Assembly: GCF_003148905.1 (NCBI RefSeq)
Contig: NZ_QGHC01000011.1
Location: 1-64,000 of the forward strand
Reading direction: 5' to 3'
From: Fulvimonas soli
GTDB taxonomy: Bacteria; Pseudomonadota; Gammaproteobacteria; Xanthomonadales; Rhodanobacteraceae
Length of the DNA: 64,000 bases
Both the position numbers and the translations under genes were made by a program. This document shows positions 40,259 to 48,340 of this stretch, piece after piece (positions within the stretch are counted from its first letter, which is position 1; the number at the start of each line of letters is the position of its first letter). The notes below the pieces were generated by a model. The model ran no database searches, had not been told where the DNA came from, and was given only the letters and a program-made list of their open reading frames with translations.

Positions 40259-42859
40259 TCAGCCGACCTTGTCGCCGGCCCTGTGCGCGATCCAGGCGCC
40301 GGCCAGCGCCGACACGTAGGGGATCGACTGCGCGGCCAGGATCACCATCCACAGCGTGCCCTCGACGTAGCGCGTGCCGAAGTGCAGCGCCATGCCCACG
40401 ATGCACAGCGCCAGCGCCAGCGCCATCAGCAGCTCCTCGCGCACCGGCGCGAAGGCGGCGAAGTTGCTGCCGCCGATGCGCCGGCTCTTGGCGGTGACCA
40501 CGAACGAGGTCTTCTCGCGGGTGAGGCCGTGCAGGATGCCGCGCGCGATGGCGTGCGACAGGCCCATGCTGGCCAGCGAGGCCATCAGCGTGTCGTACCA
40601 GCCGCACGGCACGCGCGCGCGGTACAGCACGATGCCGAAGATCGCCTTGGCGAAGAAGAAGCCGATCACCGGGATCAGGAACAGCTGCATCGGCAGGCTG
40701 AACAGCTGCGGGAAGGCCACCATGCCGGCGGTCCAGTAGATCGCCATCAGGGTAAAGATCAGGTGCAGCGCGTCGGCGAACCAGCTGAACCAGCCGGTGA
40801 GGAAGTGGAAGCGCTGGCCGGCCGAGAGCGGGCCTTTCTTGGTCATCCAGTCCCAGCGGCCCTTGAGGATCTGCATGGCGCCGAACGCCCAGCGGTAGCG
40901 CTGGCTCTTGTACGCCTTGAAGTCGGCCGGGGTGAGGCCCTTGCCCATCAGCTCGTCGACGTAGACCAGCTCGTAGCCGGCGTGCATCAGCCGCAGGCCC
41001 AGCTCGGCGTCCTCGCAGATGGTCCACTCCGACCAGCCGCCGGTGCCCTCCAGCGCGGAGCGCCGCACCATGGTCATGGTGCCGTGCTGGATGATCGCGT
41101 TGCGCTCGTTGCGGTGGTGCATGCCGATGCGGAAGAAGCCGTCGTACTCCCACGCGGTCATGCGGCGGAAGCGGTTGTGCTCGAAGTCGCGGTGCGCCTG
41201 CGGGCACTGCACCACCGCCACCTTCGGGTCGTGGAAGTAGCCGGTCAGCGCGGACAACCAGTCCGGCCGCACCACGTAGTCGGCGTCGATCACCGCCACC
41301 ACGTCGGCGCGCGGGTCGGTCTCCTTCAGGCCGAAGTTCAGCGCGCCGGCCTTGAAGCCGGGCCACGGCTCCAGGTGGAAGAAGCGGAAGCGCTTGCCGA
41401 GCTTCTCGCAGTACTCCTGCACCGGCTTCCAGATCGCCGGGTCCTTGGTGTTGTTGTCGATCACCAGGACCTCGTAGTTCTCGTAGTCCAGCCCGGCCAG
41501 CGAGTCGAGCGTGACGATCACCATCTCCGGCGGCTCGTTGTAGCAGGCCAGGTGGATCGAGACGAACGGCTGCTTCTCCGGCGGGTCGGGCCTGAGCATG
41601 CCGGCGTGGCGCACCCAGCGGCGCCGCCACAGCACCTCGGTGAACTCGAAGCCGTTGATCAGCAGGATGGCGAGAATGGCGACCTGCGCCGGGAACAACA
41701 GGACCAGCATGGTCCAGTCGATCCAGCTCAGGTAGAAGTTGAAGGGCAGGGTGGCCGACCACACCACCAGCCCGCAGGCGAGCTGGATCAGCGCGGCGAA
41801 GAAGAGCCGCCCCATCGGCTTGAAGCGGCTGAAGCGCACGCCGAACCAGACCATCGGCAGCAGCGCCAGCAGGCTGGCCGCCAGCGCCTTCCACGGCCAG
41901 GCGGTGTCCTCGGTCACCGGGCCGGTGAACGGGAACTTCGGCTGGCGGTCGGCGTTGAACATGCCCCAGTAGGCGCCGGTGCGGCCCTCGCCGAGGTTCT
42001 CCTTCCACGGCTGGTCGAAGGCCTCCAGCAGGTAGTAGTCCACGCCGTGCGCCTTGGCCGCGTTGAGCCAGTCGCGCACGAAGATCGCCTCGTTGGAGAC
42101 CGACGGGTCGGCGTACTCGTGGCGGTCGCCGTTGGAGGGCCAGCCGATCTCGCCCACCACCACGTGCTTGTCCGGGTACAGGTGCCGGATGTTGTCGTAG
42201 GCGCCCAGCGCCGCGCCCACCGCGTCCTTGCGCGCCACGCCGTTCCAGAACGGGAACAGGTGGATGGTGATGAAGTCCACGTGCTCGGCCAGCTCGGGGT
42301 ACTTGATCCAGATGTAGTCCGGCTCGGCGATCGACACCGGCTGGCGGATCTGCGCGCGCGCGCGGTCGAGGTAGGCGATCGCCTGCTCGACGGTGATGTC
42401 GCCGCGGAACAGCGCCTCGTTGCCCACGATCACCCGCTCGATCGCGCCGGGGTAGCGCCGGGCCAGCTCGATCAGGCCCTCCAGCTCGCGCTCGTTGTTG
42501 TTGAGGCGGGTGTCGATGTTCGCCCCGGCCATCACCTCGAGGCCTTCCTGGCGGGCCAGGCGGTAGACCTGCGGGTTCTCCAGCGTGGAGTAGGTGCGGA
42601 TGCGGCCGGTGTAGCGGCGCAGCAGCTTCAGGTCGCCGTCGATCTCCGCGTCGCTGGGGAAGTCCTGCTTGAGCGGGTTCTGGTAGCGCTGGAACACCGA
42701 CACGGAGAAGCCGTTGATCGGGCCGTGCCAGTCGTCCGGGCCGTGCGGCCGGTTGCCCCACCACCACAGGCCGATGTTCAACGCCGCCACGACCAGCGCG
42801 ATCAGGAGGGCTGCGAGCAGCGGATGCCGGCTGTCGTGCGTTGCTGGTGTGGCGCTCAA
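40259..42859 (-). CDS. GH17-GT2 fusion: membrane beta-1,3-glucan synthase/transglycosylase (NdvB-like)
   Basis: About 866 residues. After one membrane helix (about 18-35) comes a periplasmic GH17 domain with the acid/base Glu148 (GNEALFRG) and nucleophile Glu237 (GEIGWPSNG). Membrane helices follow, then a cytosolic GT2 synthase domain (DNNTKD, IDADY, ICEDAELG, QRYRW) and C-terminal helices. Family knowledge: the Pseudomonas NdvB-type enzymes of this layout make beta-1,3-glucans that are elongated or cyclised by the GH17 part and affect biofilm antibiotic tolerance. The start is uncertain: TTG at 42859 has GGGGA upstream, while TTG at 42934 would add 25 residues. Confidence 0.85.
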   Translation of the reverse strand: MSATPATHDSRHPLLAALLIALVVAALNIGLWWWGNRPHGPDDWHGPINGFSVSVFQRYQNPLKQDFPSDAEIDGDLKLLRRYTGRIRTYSTLENPQVYRLARQEGLEVMAGANIDTRLNNNERELEGLIELARRYPGAIERVIVGNEALFRGDITVEQAIAYLDRARAQIRQPVSIAEPDYIWIKYPELAEHVDFITIHLFPFWNGVARKDAVGAALGAYDNIRHLYPDKHVVVGEIGWPSNGDRHEYADPSVSNEAIFVRDWLNAAKAHGVDYYLLEAFDQPWKENLGEGRTGAYWGMFNADRQPKFPFTGPVTEDTAWPWKALAASLLALLPMVWFGVRFSRFKPMGRLFFAALIQLACGLVVWSATLPFNFYLSWIDWTMLVLLFPAQVAILAILLINGFEFTEVLWRRRWVRHAGMLRPDPPEKQPFVSIHLACYNEPPEMVIVTLDSLAGLDYENYEVLVIDNNTKDPAIWKPVQEYCEKLGKRFRFFHLEPWPGFKAGALNFGLKETDPRADVVAVIDADYVVRPDWLSALTGYFHDPKVAVVQCPQAHRDFEHNRFRRMTAWEYDGFFRIGMHHRNERNAIIQHGTMTMVRRSALEGTGGWSEWTICEDAELGLRLMHAGYELVYVDELMGKGLTPADFKAYKSQRYRWAFGAMQILKGRWDWMTKKGPLSAGQRFHFLTGWFSWFADALHLIFTLMAIYWTAGMVAFPQLFSLPMQLFLIPVIGFFFAKAIFGIVLYRARVPCGWYDTLMASLASMGLSHAIARGILHGLTREKTSFVVTAKSRRIGGSNFAAFAPVREELLMALALALCIVGMALHFGTRYVEGTLWMVILAAQSIPYVSALAGAWIAHRAGDKVG

Positions 42860-43086
42860 GACGGTCCCCGTGGCAGCCTCCTCGACGAGGCGGTAGAGCC
42901 GCAGGAGCTTACTAACGTGGCGCGGCGGGCTCAATAAAGCGCGCCGGCGGCGGTCAGCGCGAGGTCAGTCCTGCGCCGGCGGTCGGCGGCTTCTGTGGGA
43001 GCGGCTTCCGGCCGCGATTCCCCCGCTAAGCTTGTCACAAGGTGTTGCGTCTAGCCTGGGAAAATGCCCAGGTCGATTCCGGACGG

Positions 43087-44913
43087 ATGCCCATGATGCT
43101 CGGGAAAGCGGATGCGCCGGCGCGGCGCGCTTTCGGCTGGTTCATGCTGCTGGCACTGGTGGTGCTGGCCGCCGGCATCGGCCTGCGCGACCCGTGGCCG
43201 CCGGACGAGCCGCGCTTCGCGCTGATGGCGCGGCAGATGCTCGAGTCCGGGCAGTGGCTGTTCCCGCACCGCGGGCAGGAGCTGTACTCGGACAAGCCGC
43301 CGCTGCTGATGTGGTGCGAGGCGGCACTGTTCGGCCTGTCCGGCGGCTGGCGCGCGGCCTTCCTGCTGCCCTCGCTGCTGGCCGGGCTGGGCACGCTGGG
43401 CGTCACGTACTGGGTCGGCCGGCGCCTGTGGGACGCGCGCACCGGCCTCGCGGCGGCGGGCCTGCTGCTGGCCTCGTTCCAGTTCGTCGAGGTGGTCAAG
43501 CACGCGCAGATCGACCCGCTGCTGCTGTTCTTCGTCACCCTGGGCAACGCCGGCCTGCTGCTGCACTGCCTGCGTGGCCCCGACTGGCGGGCCTGCTGGC
43601 TGGGCTGCTTCGCCGCGGGGCTGGGCGTGGTCGCCAAGGGCGTGGGCGTGCTGGCGCTGCTGATGCTGCTGCCCTACGCCTGGGCGCGCTGGCGCGGCTG
43701 GGCGGTGTCGGGCGTGCGCGATGTTCCCGCCGCAGGGAGCGGCGGGCAGGAACCGGCCGTCCATGGCGGCGTCGCGTCCGGCATGGACGACGGCGAGCCG
43801 GTCGTCCGCGACCGCATGCTGCGGAGGGGCCAGCCGCCGGCCGGCGGCGACGGCTGGCGCTGGGCGGCGGGCGCGCTGGCCTTCCTGCTGCCGATCCTGG
43901 CCTGGCTGCTGCCGATGCTGGCGACCGCGCTGGGCAGCGGCTCGCCCGAGCGGCTGGCCTACGTGCAGGACCTGCTGTTCCGGCAGACCGCGCAGCGCTA
44001 CGCCGACTCCTGGCAGCACGTGGAGCCGCCCTGGTACTTCCTCGGCGTGATGCTGGCCGACTGGCTGCCGGTGTCGCTGCTGATCCCGCTGCTGCTGCCG
44101 CGCTGGCGGCGCGCGCTGCGCGAGCGCGAGGCGCGCGTGCTGCTGCCGCTGGCGTGGTGGCTGCTGGTGCTGCTGTTCTTCAGCCTGACCCCGGGCAAGC
44201 GCGAGATCTACCTGCTGCCCGCGCTGCCGATGGCGGCGCTGGCGATGGCGCCCTACGCGGAGGAGCTGCTGCGCCGCCGCTGGTTGCAGCGCGCCGCGTT
44301 CGGCCTGGCCGTGCTGGCCGGCGCGCTGGCGCTGGCGGCCGGCGCCTGGGCCCTGCTCGGGCAGCCGCACGCGGCGCGGCGGATCGCCGCCGGCTACGAG
44401 CTGGCCGACGGCGGTCGCGCGCTGTGGTGGTGCGTGATCGCCGCCGGCACGCCGTTCCTGCTCGCGGCCGCGCTGTGCCGGCCGCGCCGCGGCGTGGCGG
44501 CGCTGCTGGCGGGCATCGCCGCCGCGTGGGTGGTCTGGCCGCTGGCGACCTATCCGCTGCTCGACGCCAACCAGTCCGCCCGCGCGCTGATGGCCCGCGC
44601 CGACGCGCGCATCGGTCCCGACGGCCAGCTCGGCCTGGTGCTGTGGCGCGAGGAACTGCTGCTGCAGGCGCGCCGTCCGGTGGCCGAGTTCGGCTTCTCG
44701 CGGCCGTGGGAGGACCAGCTGCGCGACGCGCTGGCCTGGCAGGCGCAGCGGCCGGGGCGCTGGATCCTGCTCGACAGCGACGCCATGGGCGACTGCGTCG
44801 ACAAGGCGCGCGCCTGGAAGGCGGGCGTGGCCAACCGCAACGAGTGGTGGATGTTCGACGCGGCGGCGGTGCGCCCGGCCTGCCGGCCGCCGGGCGGCGC
44901 GGCCGCACCCTGA
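43087..44913 (+). CDS. ArnT-like GT39-family glycosyltransferase
   Basis: A protein of 608 residues with about 12 predicted membrane helices. The N-terminal periplasmic loop signature of GT39/GT83 transferases is visible: RDPWPPDEPRFALMARQM and ELYSDKPPLLMW. TPGKREIYLLPALP is also typical. Family knowledge: ArnT moves 4-amino-4-deoxy-L-arabinose from an undecaprenyl carrier to lipid A; related enzymes use other sugars. No arn synthesis operon is present here, so the sugar is open. A low-complexity cytosolic insert (about 215-255) resembles the local repeat DNA. The phosphoethanolamine transferase gene follows after 96 bp. Confidence 0.75.
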   Translation: MPMMLGKADAPARRAFGWFMLLALVVLAAGIGLRDPWPPDEPRFALMARQMLESGQWLFPHRGQELYSDKPPLLMWCEAALFGLSGGWRAAFLLPSLLAGLGTLGVTYWVGRRLWDARTGLAAAGLLLASFQFVEVVKHAQIDPLLLFFVTLGNAGLLLHCLRGPDWRACWLGCFAAGLGVVAKGVGVLALLMLLPYAWARWRGWAVSGVRDVPAAGSGGQEPAVHGGVASGMDDGEPVVRDRMLRRGQPPAGGDGWRWAAGALAFLLPILAWLLPMLATALGSGSPERLAYVQDLLFRQTAQRYADSWQHVEPPWYFLGVMLADWLPVSLLIPLLLPRWRRALREREARVLLPLAWWLLVLLFFSLTPGKREIYLLPALPMAALAMAPYAEELLRRRWLQRAAFGLAVLAGALALAAGAWALLGQPHAARRIAAGYELADGGRALWWCVIAAGTPFLLAAALCRPRRGVAALLAGIAAAWVVWPLATYPLLDANQSARALMARADARIGPDGQLGLVLWREELLLQARRPVAEFGFSRPWEDQLRDALAWQAQRPGRWILLDSDAMGDCVDKARAWKAGVANRNEWWMFDAAAVRPACRPPGGAAAP

Positions 44914-44959
44914 ACGGATGCCGGCGGCGGCCGGGGCGGGCGTCGCCCCGGCGCCGGCT

Positions 44960-44976
44960 TGTCACTAAAATGTCAC
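44960..44976 (+). promoter_or_regulatory. Direct hexamer repeat TGTCAC-N5-TGTCAC upstream of the eptA-like gene
   Basis: Two identical hexamers separated by TAAAA have the 11-bp period typical of OmpR/PhoB-family response-regulator sites such as PhoP and PmrA boxes. It lies about 35-50 nt before the transferase start. The hexamer itself is not the enterobacterial consensus. Confidence 0.4.
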
Positions 44977-45009
44977 GGTTTCGTGCGGCAGCCCGCGCCG
45001 CGGAGAATC

Positions 45010-46659
45010 GTGGTGACGCGCTCTGTCGACTGGCTCACCGGCGCCTGGCGCCGCGGCATGCCCTCCTGGTGGCTCGGCCTGCTGGTCGCGCTGTATTTCC
45101 TCATCTTCCTCAACCACACCATGTGGCGCGAGCTGGCGGGCGACTTCGCACCCACCGGCGGCATCGGCGCGCAGCCGCTGTTCGCGCTGGCGGTGGCGCT
45201 GCGCATCGTCGGCAACGTGCTGCTGGTCGTGGCGCTGTCGCTGTGGCCGCGGGTGGGCAAGCCGCTGCTGGCGCTGCTGCTGGTGGTGGGCGCGGCCAGC
45301 GCCTACCACATGGACGTCTACGGCGTGCGCTTCAACGAGGACGTGGTGCAGAGCATCTACGAGACGCAGCGCGCCGAGGCGGCCGCCATGCTCACCCGCG
45401 ACATGCTGCTGTGGGTGGGCCTGTTCGGCGTGCTGCCCGCGGCGCTCGTGCTGTGCGTGCCGGTGCGCTACGCGCCGTGGCGGCGCGAGCTGTCGCGGCG
45501 CATCGCGGTCGTCGCCGGCGTGCTGCTGCTGATGCACGCGCCGGGCCTGCTGGCCAAGCGCAACTTCACCTACTTCTTCCGCAACCACCGCGTGGTGTAC
45601 GAGGTGTACAACCCCTACGCGGCGCTCAGCGGCACCTTCCACTACCTGCAGCGCAACGTGTTCCGCCGCGAGCGGCCGGTGCAGCCGGTGGGGCAGGACG
45701 CCGCGCTCGACCCGGCCGCGGCGGCGGGCCGCAAGCGCGTGCTGGTGCTGGTGGTGGGCGAGACCGCGCGCGCGGAGAACTACGCGCTGCAGGGGTACGC
45801 GCGCGACACCAACCCGGAGATGGCGCGCGCCGGCGCCTGGTACTTCCGCGACGTGTGGTCGTGCGGCACCGCCACCACCGTGTCGGTGCCGTGCATGTTC
45901 TCCGGCCTGGGCCGCGAGCACTTCGACAAGGCCCGGGCGAGGGCGCGCTGGAACCTGCTCGACGTGGTGCAGCACGCTGGCGTGGACGTGTTCTGGCGCG
46001 ACAACGACGAGGGCTGCAAGGGCGTCTGCGCGCGCGTGCCCAGCGAGGACCTCACCGACGCCAGGGTCGAGGGCCTGTGCGACGCCAGCGGCTGCCTGGA
46101 CGACGTGCTGCTGGCCGACCTGCCGCAGCGGCTGGCGAAGATGCGCTCGCCCGCGCTGCTGGTGCTGCACCTCAAGGGCAGCCACGGCCCGGCCTACTAC
46201 CAGCGCTACCCGGCCGCGTTCGCCCGCTTCAGGCCGACCTGCGACACCGCCGAGGTGCAGACCTGCGGCTACGCGCAGGTGGTCAACACCTACGACAACA
46301 CCATCCTCTACACCGACCACATCCTCGGCCGCATCGTGGACATGCTGAAGGCGGACGGGGAGCGCTACGACGGCGCGATGCTGTACCTGTCCGACCACGG
46401 CGAGTCGCTGGGCGAGCACGACGTCTACCTGCACGGCGCCTCGTGGGACAGCGCGCCCACGCAGCAGAAGCACATCCCGCTGCTGCTGTGGCTGTCGCCC
46501 GCGTGGCAGCGCGACGCGGGGCTGGCGGCCTCGTGCATCGAGGCGCAGCGCGGCCGCCGGCTGAGCCAGGACAACCTCTACCACACGGTGCTGGGGCTGC
46601 TCGGCGTGCGCACGGCGCTTTATCAGAAGGAACTGGATTTCCTTGCACCCTGCCGTTGA
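45010..46659 (+). CDS. eptA: Lipid A phosphoethanolamine transferase (EptA family)
   Basis: A protein of 549 residues: five N-terminal membrane helices and a periplasmic alkaline-phosphatase-fold domain. Metal and catalytic residues are visible: Glu251 in VVGETARAEN, the nucleophilic Thr in CGTATTVSVPCMF (Thr289 or Thr290), FWRDNDEGCKGVC and SDHGES. Several paired cysteines match EptA disulphides. Family knowledge: it adds phosphoethanolamine to lipid A, giving polymyxin resistance. GTG at 45010 is chosen because GGAGA lies 5 nt upstream; a TTG at 44959 would overlap the direct repeat. With the ArnT-like gene before it and the YrbL-like kinase near, this forms a surface-charge cluster. Confidence 0.88.
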   Translation: MVTRSVDWLTGAWRRGMPSWWLGLLVALYFLIFLNHTMWRELAGDFAPTGGIGAQPLFALAVALRIVGNVLLVVALSLWPRVGKPLLALLLVVGAASAYHMDVYGVRFNEDVVQSIYETQRAEAAAMLTRDMLLWVGLFGVLPAALVLCVPVRYAPWRRELSRRIAVVAGVLLLMHAPGLLAKRNFTYFFRNHRVVYEVYNPYAALSGTFHYLQRNVFRRERPVQPVGQDAALDPAAAAGRKRVLVLVVGETARAENYALQGYARDTNPEMARAGAWYFRDVWSCGTATTVSVPCMFSGLGREHFDKARARARWNLLDVVQHAGVDVFWRDNDEGCKGVCARVPSEDLTDARVEGLCDASGCLDDVLLADLPQRLAKMRSPALLVLHLKGSHGPAYYQRYPAAFARFRPTCDTAEVQTCGYAQVVNTYDNTILYTDHILGRIVDMLKADGERYDGAMLYLSDHGESLGEHDVYLHGASWDSAPTQQKHIPLLLWLSPAWQRDAGLAASCIEAQRGRRLSQDNLYHTVLGLLGVRTALYQKELDFLAPCR

Positions 46660-46720
46660 ACGGTGGTTCGCTACGGCGGGTCGAGCCGCACCAGGTCCGT
46701 TCGAGACACGATCGTGGCGC

Positions 46721-47401
46721 ATCCTCTCCCCTGCGGGGAGAGGAATGAGGTGAGGGGGCGGGGTTCGCGGCGGCGCTTCGTCCGTGCGCGCTTCAAAGCC
46801 CGGGCTGGCCAGGACTGGCGCCAGTGCGGCCCCTCACCCCGGCCCTCTCCCCGGAGGGGAGAGGGAGCGCGGCTTGCGGCAGCGGCGGGCCATCGCGCCT
46901 CCTCTCCCCTTCGGGGAGAGGAATGAGGCGAGGGGCGGGGCTTGCGGCGACGCTTCGTCTGGGCGCGCTTCAAAGCCCGGGCTGGCCAGGATTGGCGCCA
47001 GTGCGGCCCCTCACCCCGGCCCTCTCCCCGGAGGGGAGAGGGAGCGCGGCTTGCGGCAGCGGCGGGCCATCGCGCCTCCTCTCCCCTTCGGGGAGAGGAA
47101 TGAGGCGAGGGGCGGGGCTTGCGGCGACGCTTCGTCCGTGCGCGCTTCAAAGCCCGGGCTGGCCAGGACTGGCGCCAGCGCGGCCCCTCACCCCGGCCCT
47201 CCCCGAAGGGGAGAGGGAGCAGAGCTTGCCGCAGCGGCTGGTGATTGCGCTTCCTCTCCCCTTCGAGGAGAGGAAGAGGCGAGGGGACGGGGCTCGCGGT
47301 GACGTCTCGTCTGTGCGTGCTTCAATGCCTGGACCGATGAAGACTGGCGCCAGTGCGACCCCTCGCTCCAACTCTCTCCCCCGGAGGGGAGGGGAGGAAG
47401 T
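46721..47401. repeat. Tandem array of four ~177-bp units, each an inverted CTCTCCCC pair
   Basis: Forward cores CCTCTCCCC start at 46723, 46901, 47078 and 47253 (spacing 178, 177, 175). Each unit also has one reverse copy (GGCCCCTCACCCCGGCCCTC and onward) and a shared spacer (CGCGCTTCAAAGCCCGGGCTGG, split here as CGCGCTTCAAAG and CCCGGGCTGG). The last unit is the most diverged. Between eptA and the YrbL-like gene there is no coding sequence. Confidence 0.93.
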
Positions 47402-47407
47402 GCGGCT

Positions 47408-48025
47408 TCACCCGCGCGGCGTCGCCTTCGTCCGCTCCAGCATCTTGCCGAACTTGTAGCGGGTGCGATGGGCGTTGTGGCGGCGGCTCATCGAGCAATG
47501 CGGGATGAAGTTCTTCTCGCCGAAGCCGTCGATCATCACCAGCCGCGGGCCGCCGCGGGAATCGCTGCCGTAGACCACGTTCCAGGCATGCAGGTCGCCG
47601 GCGATCACGTTGTGCTCCAGCATGCTGGCGAGGAAGGCGTCCATCGCCGCCTGCACCTGCGGGGTGAAGCCGTCGCGGCGCACCCAGGCGTCCAGCGTGG
47701 GGGCGAGACCGCCGTCGGCGCCGCGCACCTTCTCCACCACCAGGCCCAGGCCCAGGTCGGTGTCCTCCAGCCCCGCCACGCGCGCCAGCGGCGACGGGCT
47801 GTGCATGGCGTAGCGGCGCGAGGCCACGTACTCCTTGAACTCGCGCACGAAGCCGGCGTAGGGACCGGTGCGCGCCAGCCGGCGGTACCACGGCGCGGCG
47901 CGCCAGCGCTGCTCGATGGCGTCCTCGCGCAGCACCTTCACCAGCAGGTCGGGCGCGTCGGGGTGCCGGTAGATCCGGCGGATGTGCCCGCTGGCAACGG
48001 GCTGGAGGTGGCGGAGGGCGAGCAT
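47408..48025 (-). CDS. YrbL-like (PhoP-regulatory-network) kinase-fold protein
   Basis: A protein of 205 residues. The kinase-like catalytic core of the YrbL family is visible: GDLHAWNVVYG (catalytic loop, HxxN-type) and LVMIDGFGEKNFIPHCS (DGFG in place of DFG), then RRHNAHRTRYKF. Family knowledge: yrbL was named for its place in the PhoP/PmrA network of Salmonella and E. coli; the activity of the protein is not established. The start at 48025 is chosen since the fold begins with LRHLQPVASG; an earlier in-frame ATG would add repeat-derived residues. Confidence 0.8.
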   Translation of the reverse strand: MLALRHLQPVASGHIRRIYRHPDAPDLLVKVLREDAIEQRWRAAPWYRRLARTGPYAGFVREFKEYVASRRYAMHSPSPLARVAGLEDTDLGLGLVVEKVRGADGGLAPTLDAWVRRDGFTPQVQAAMDAFLASMLEHNVIAGDLHAWNVVYGSDSRGGPRLVMIDGFGEKNFIPHCSMSRRHNAHRTRYKFGKMLERTKATPRG

Positions 48026-48118
48026 GCGGCCTCGAAGGCTTGGCGAGGGACGTATTGTGGGGCATCGGGCGCCGCCTTGTGGGCATCGGGTATCGCCGCA
48101 TCGGCGTGGTTCCGTCCC

Positions 48119-48144
48119 GTCATTCCGGCCTGCGCCGGAATGAC
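48119..48144. repeat. REP-like hairpin (GTCATTCCGGC / GCCGGAATGAC)
   Basis: A perfect 11-bp stem with a 4-nt loop in the 315-bp gap between the divergent YrbL-like and LtaS-like genes. Nothing else is recognised in the gap. Confidence 0.88.
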
Positions 48145-48340
48145 GGCTGGGAGGTGGTCGCACCAGGCGTGACGGGAGGCGAAGTGGGAGTCGCGGCATG
48201 CCCCCGTGGCGCAGGCGCGCCGCCGCTTAAGCGTATGCTAGGCGGCTTGCGCTACCTTGCGGGCAGCGCCCTCGCGCGCCGTTCGCACCCGTTCCACCGC
48301 CGCCGGCCCGCCGGCGGTTCCTTTCCCGGAGATCCTAAGC

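Noticed and set aside
40143-42767. N-terminal extension of TamA to 1466 residues
   Set aside because: The extra frame is out-of-frame translation of the GH17-GT2 gene; TamA has its own signal peptide and ribosome site at 40142.
46721-47401. Possible CRISPR array
   Set aside because: Units are about 177 bp with internal inverted repeats and conserved spacers; there are no short direct repeats with unique 30-40-bp spacers and no cas genes.
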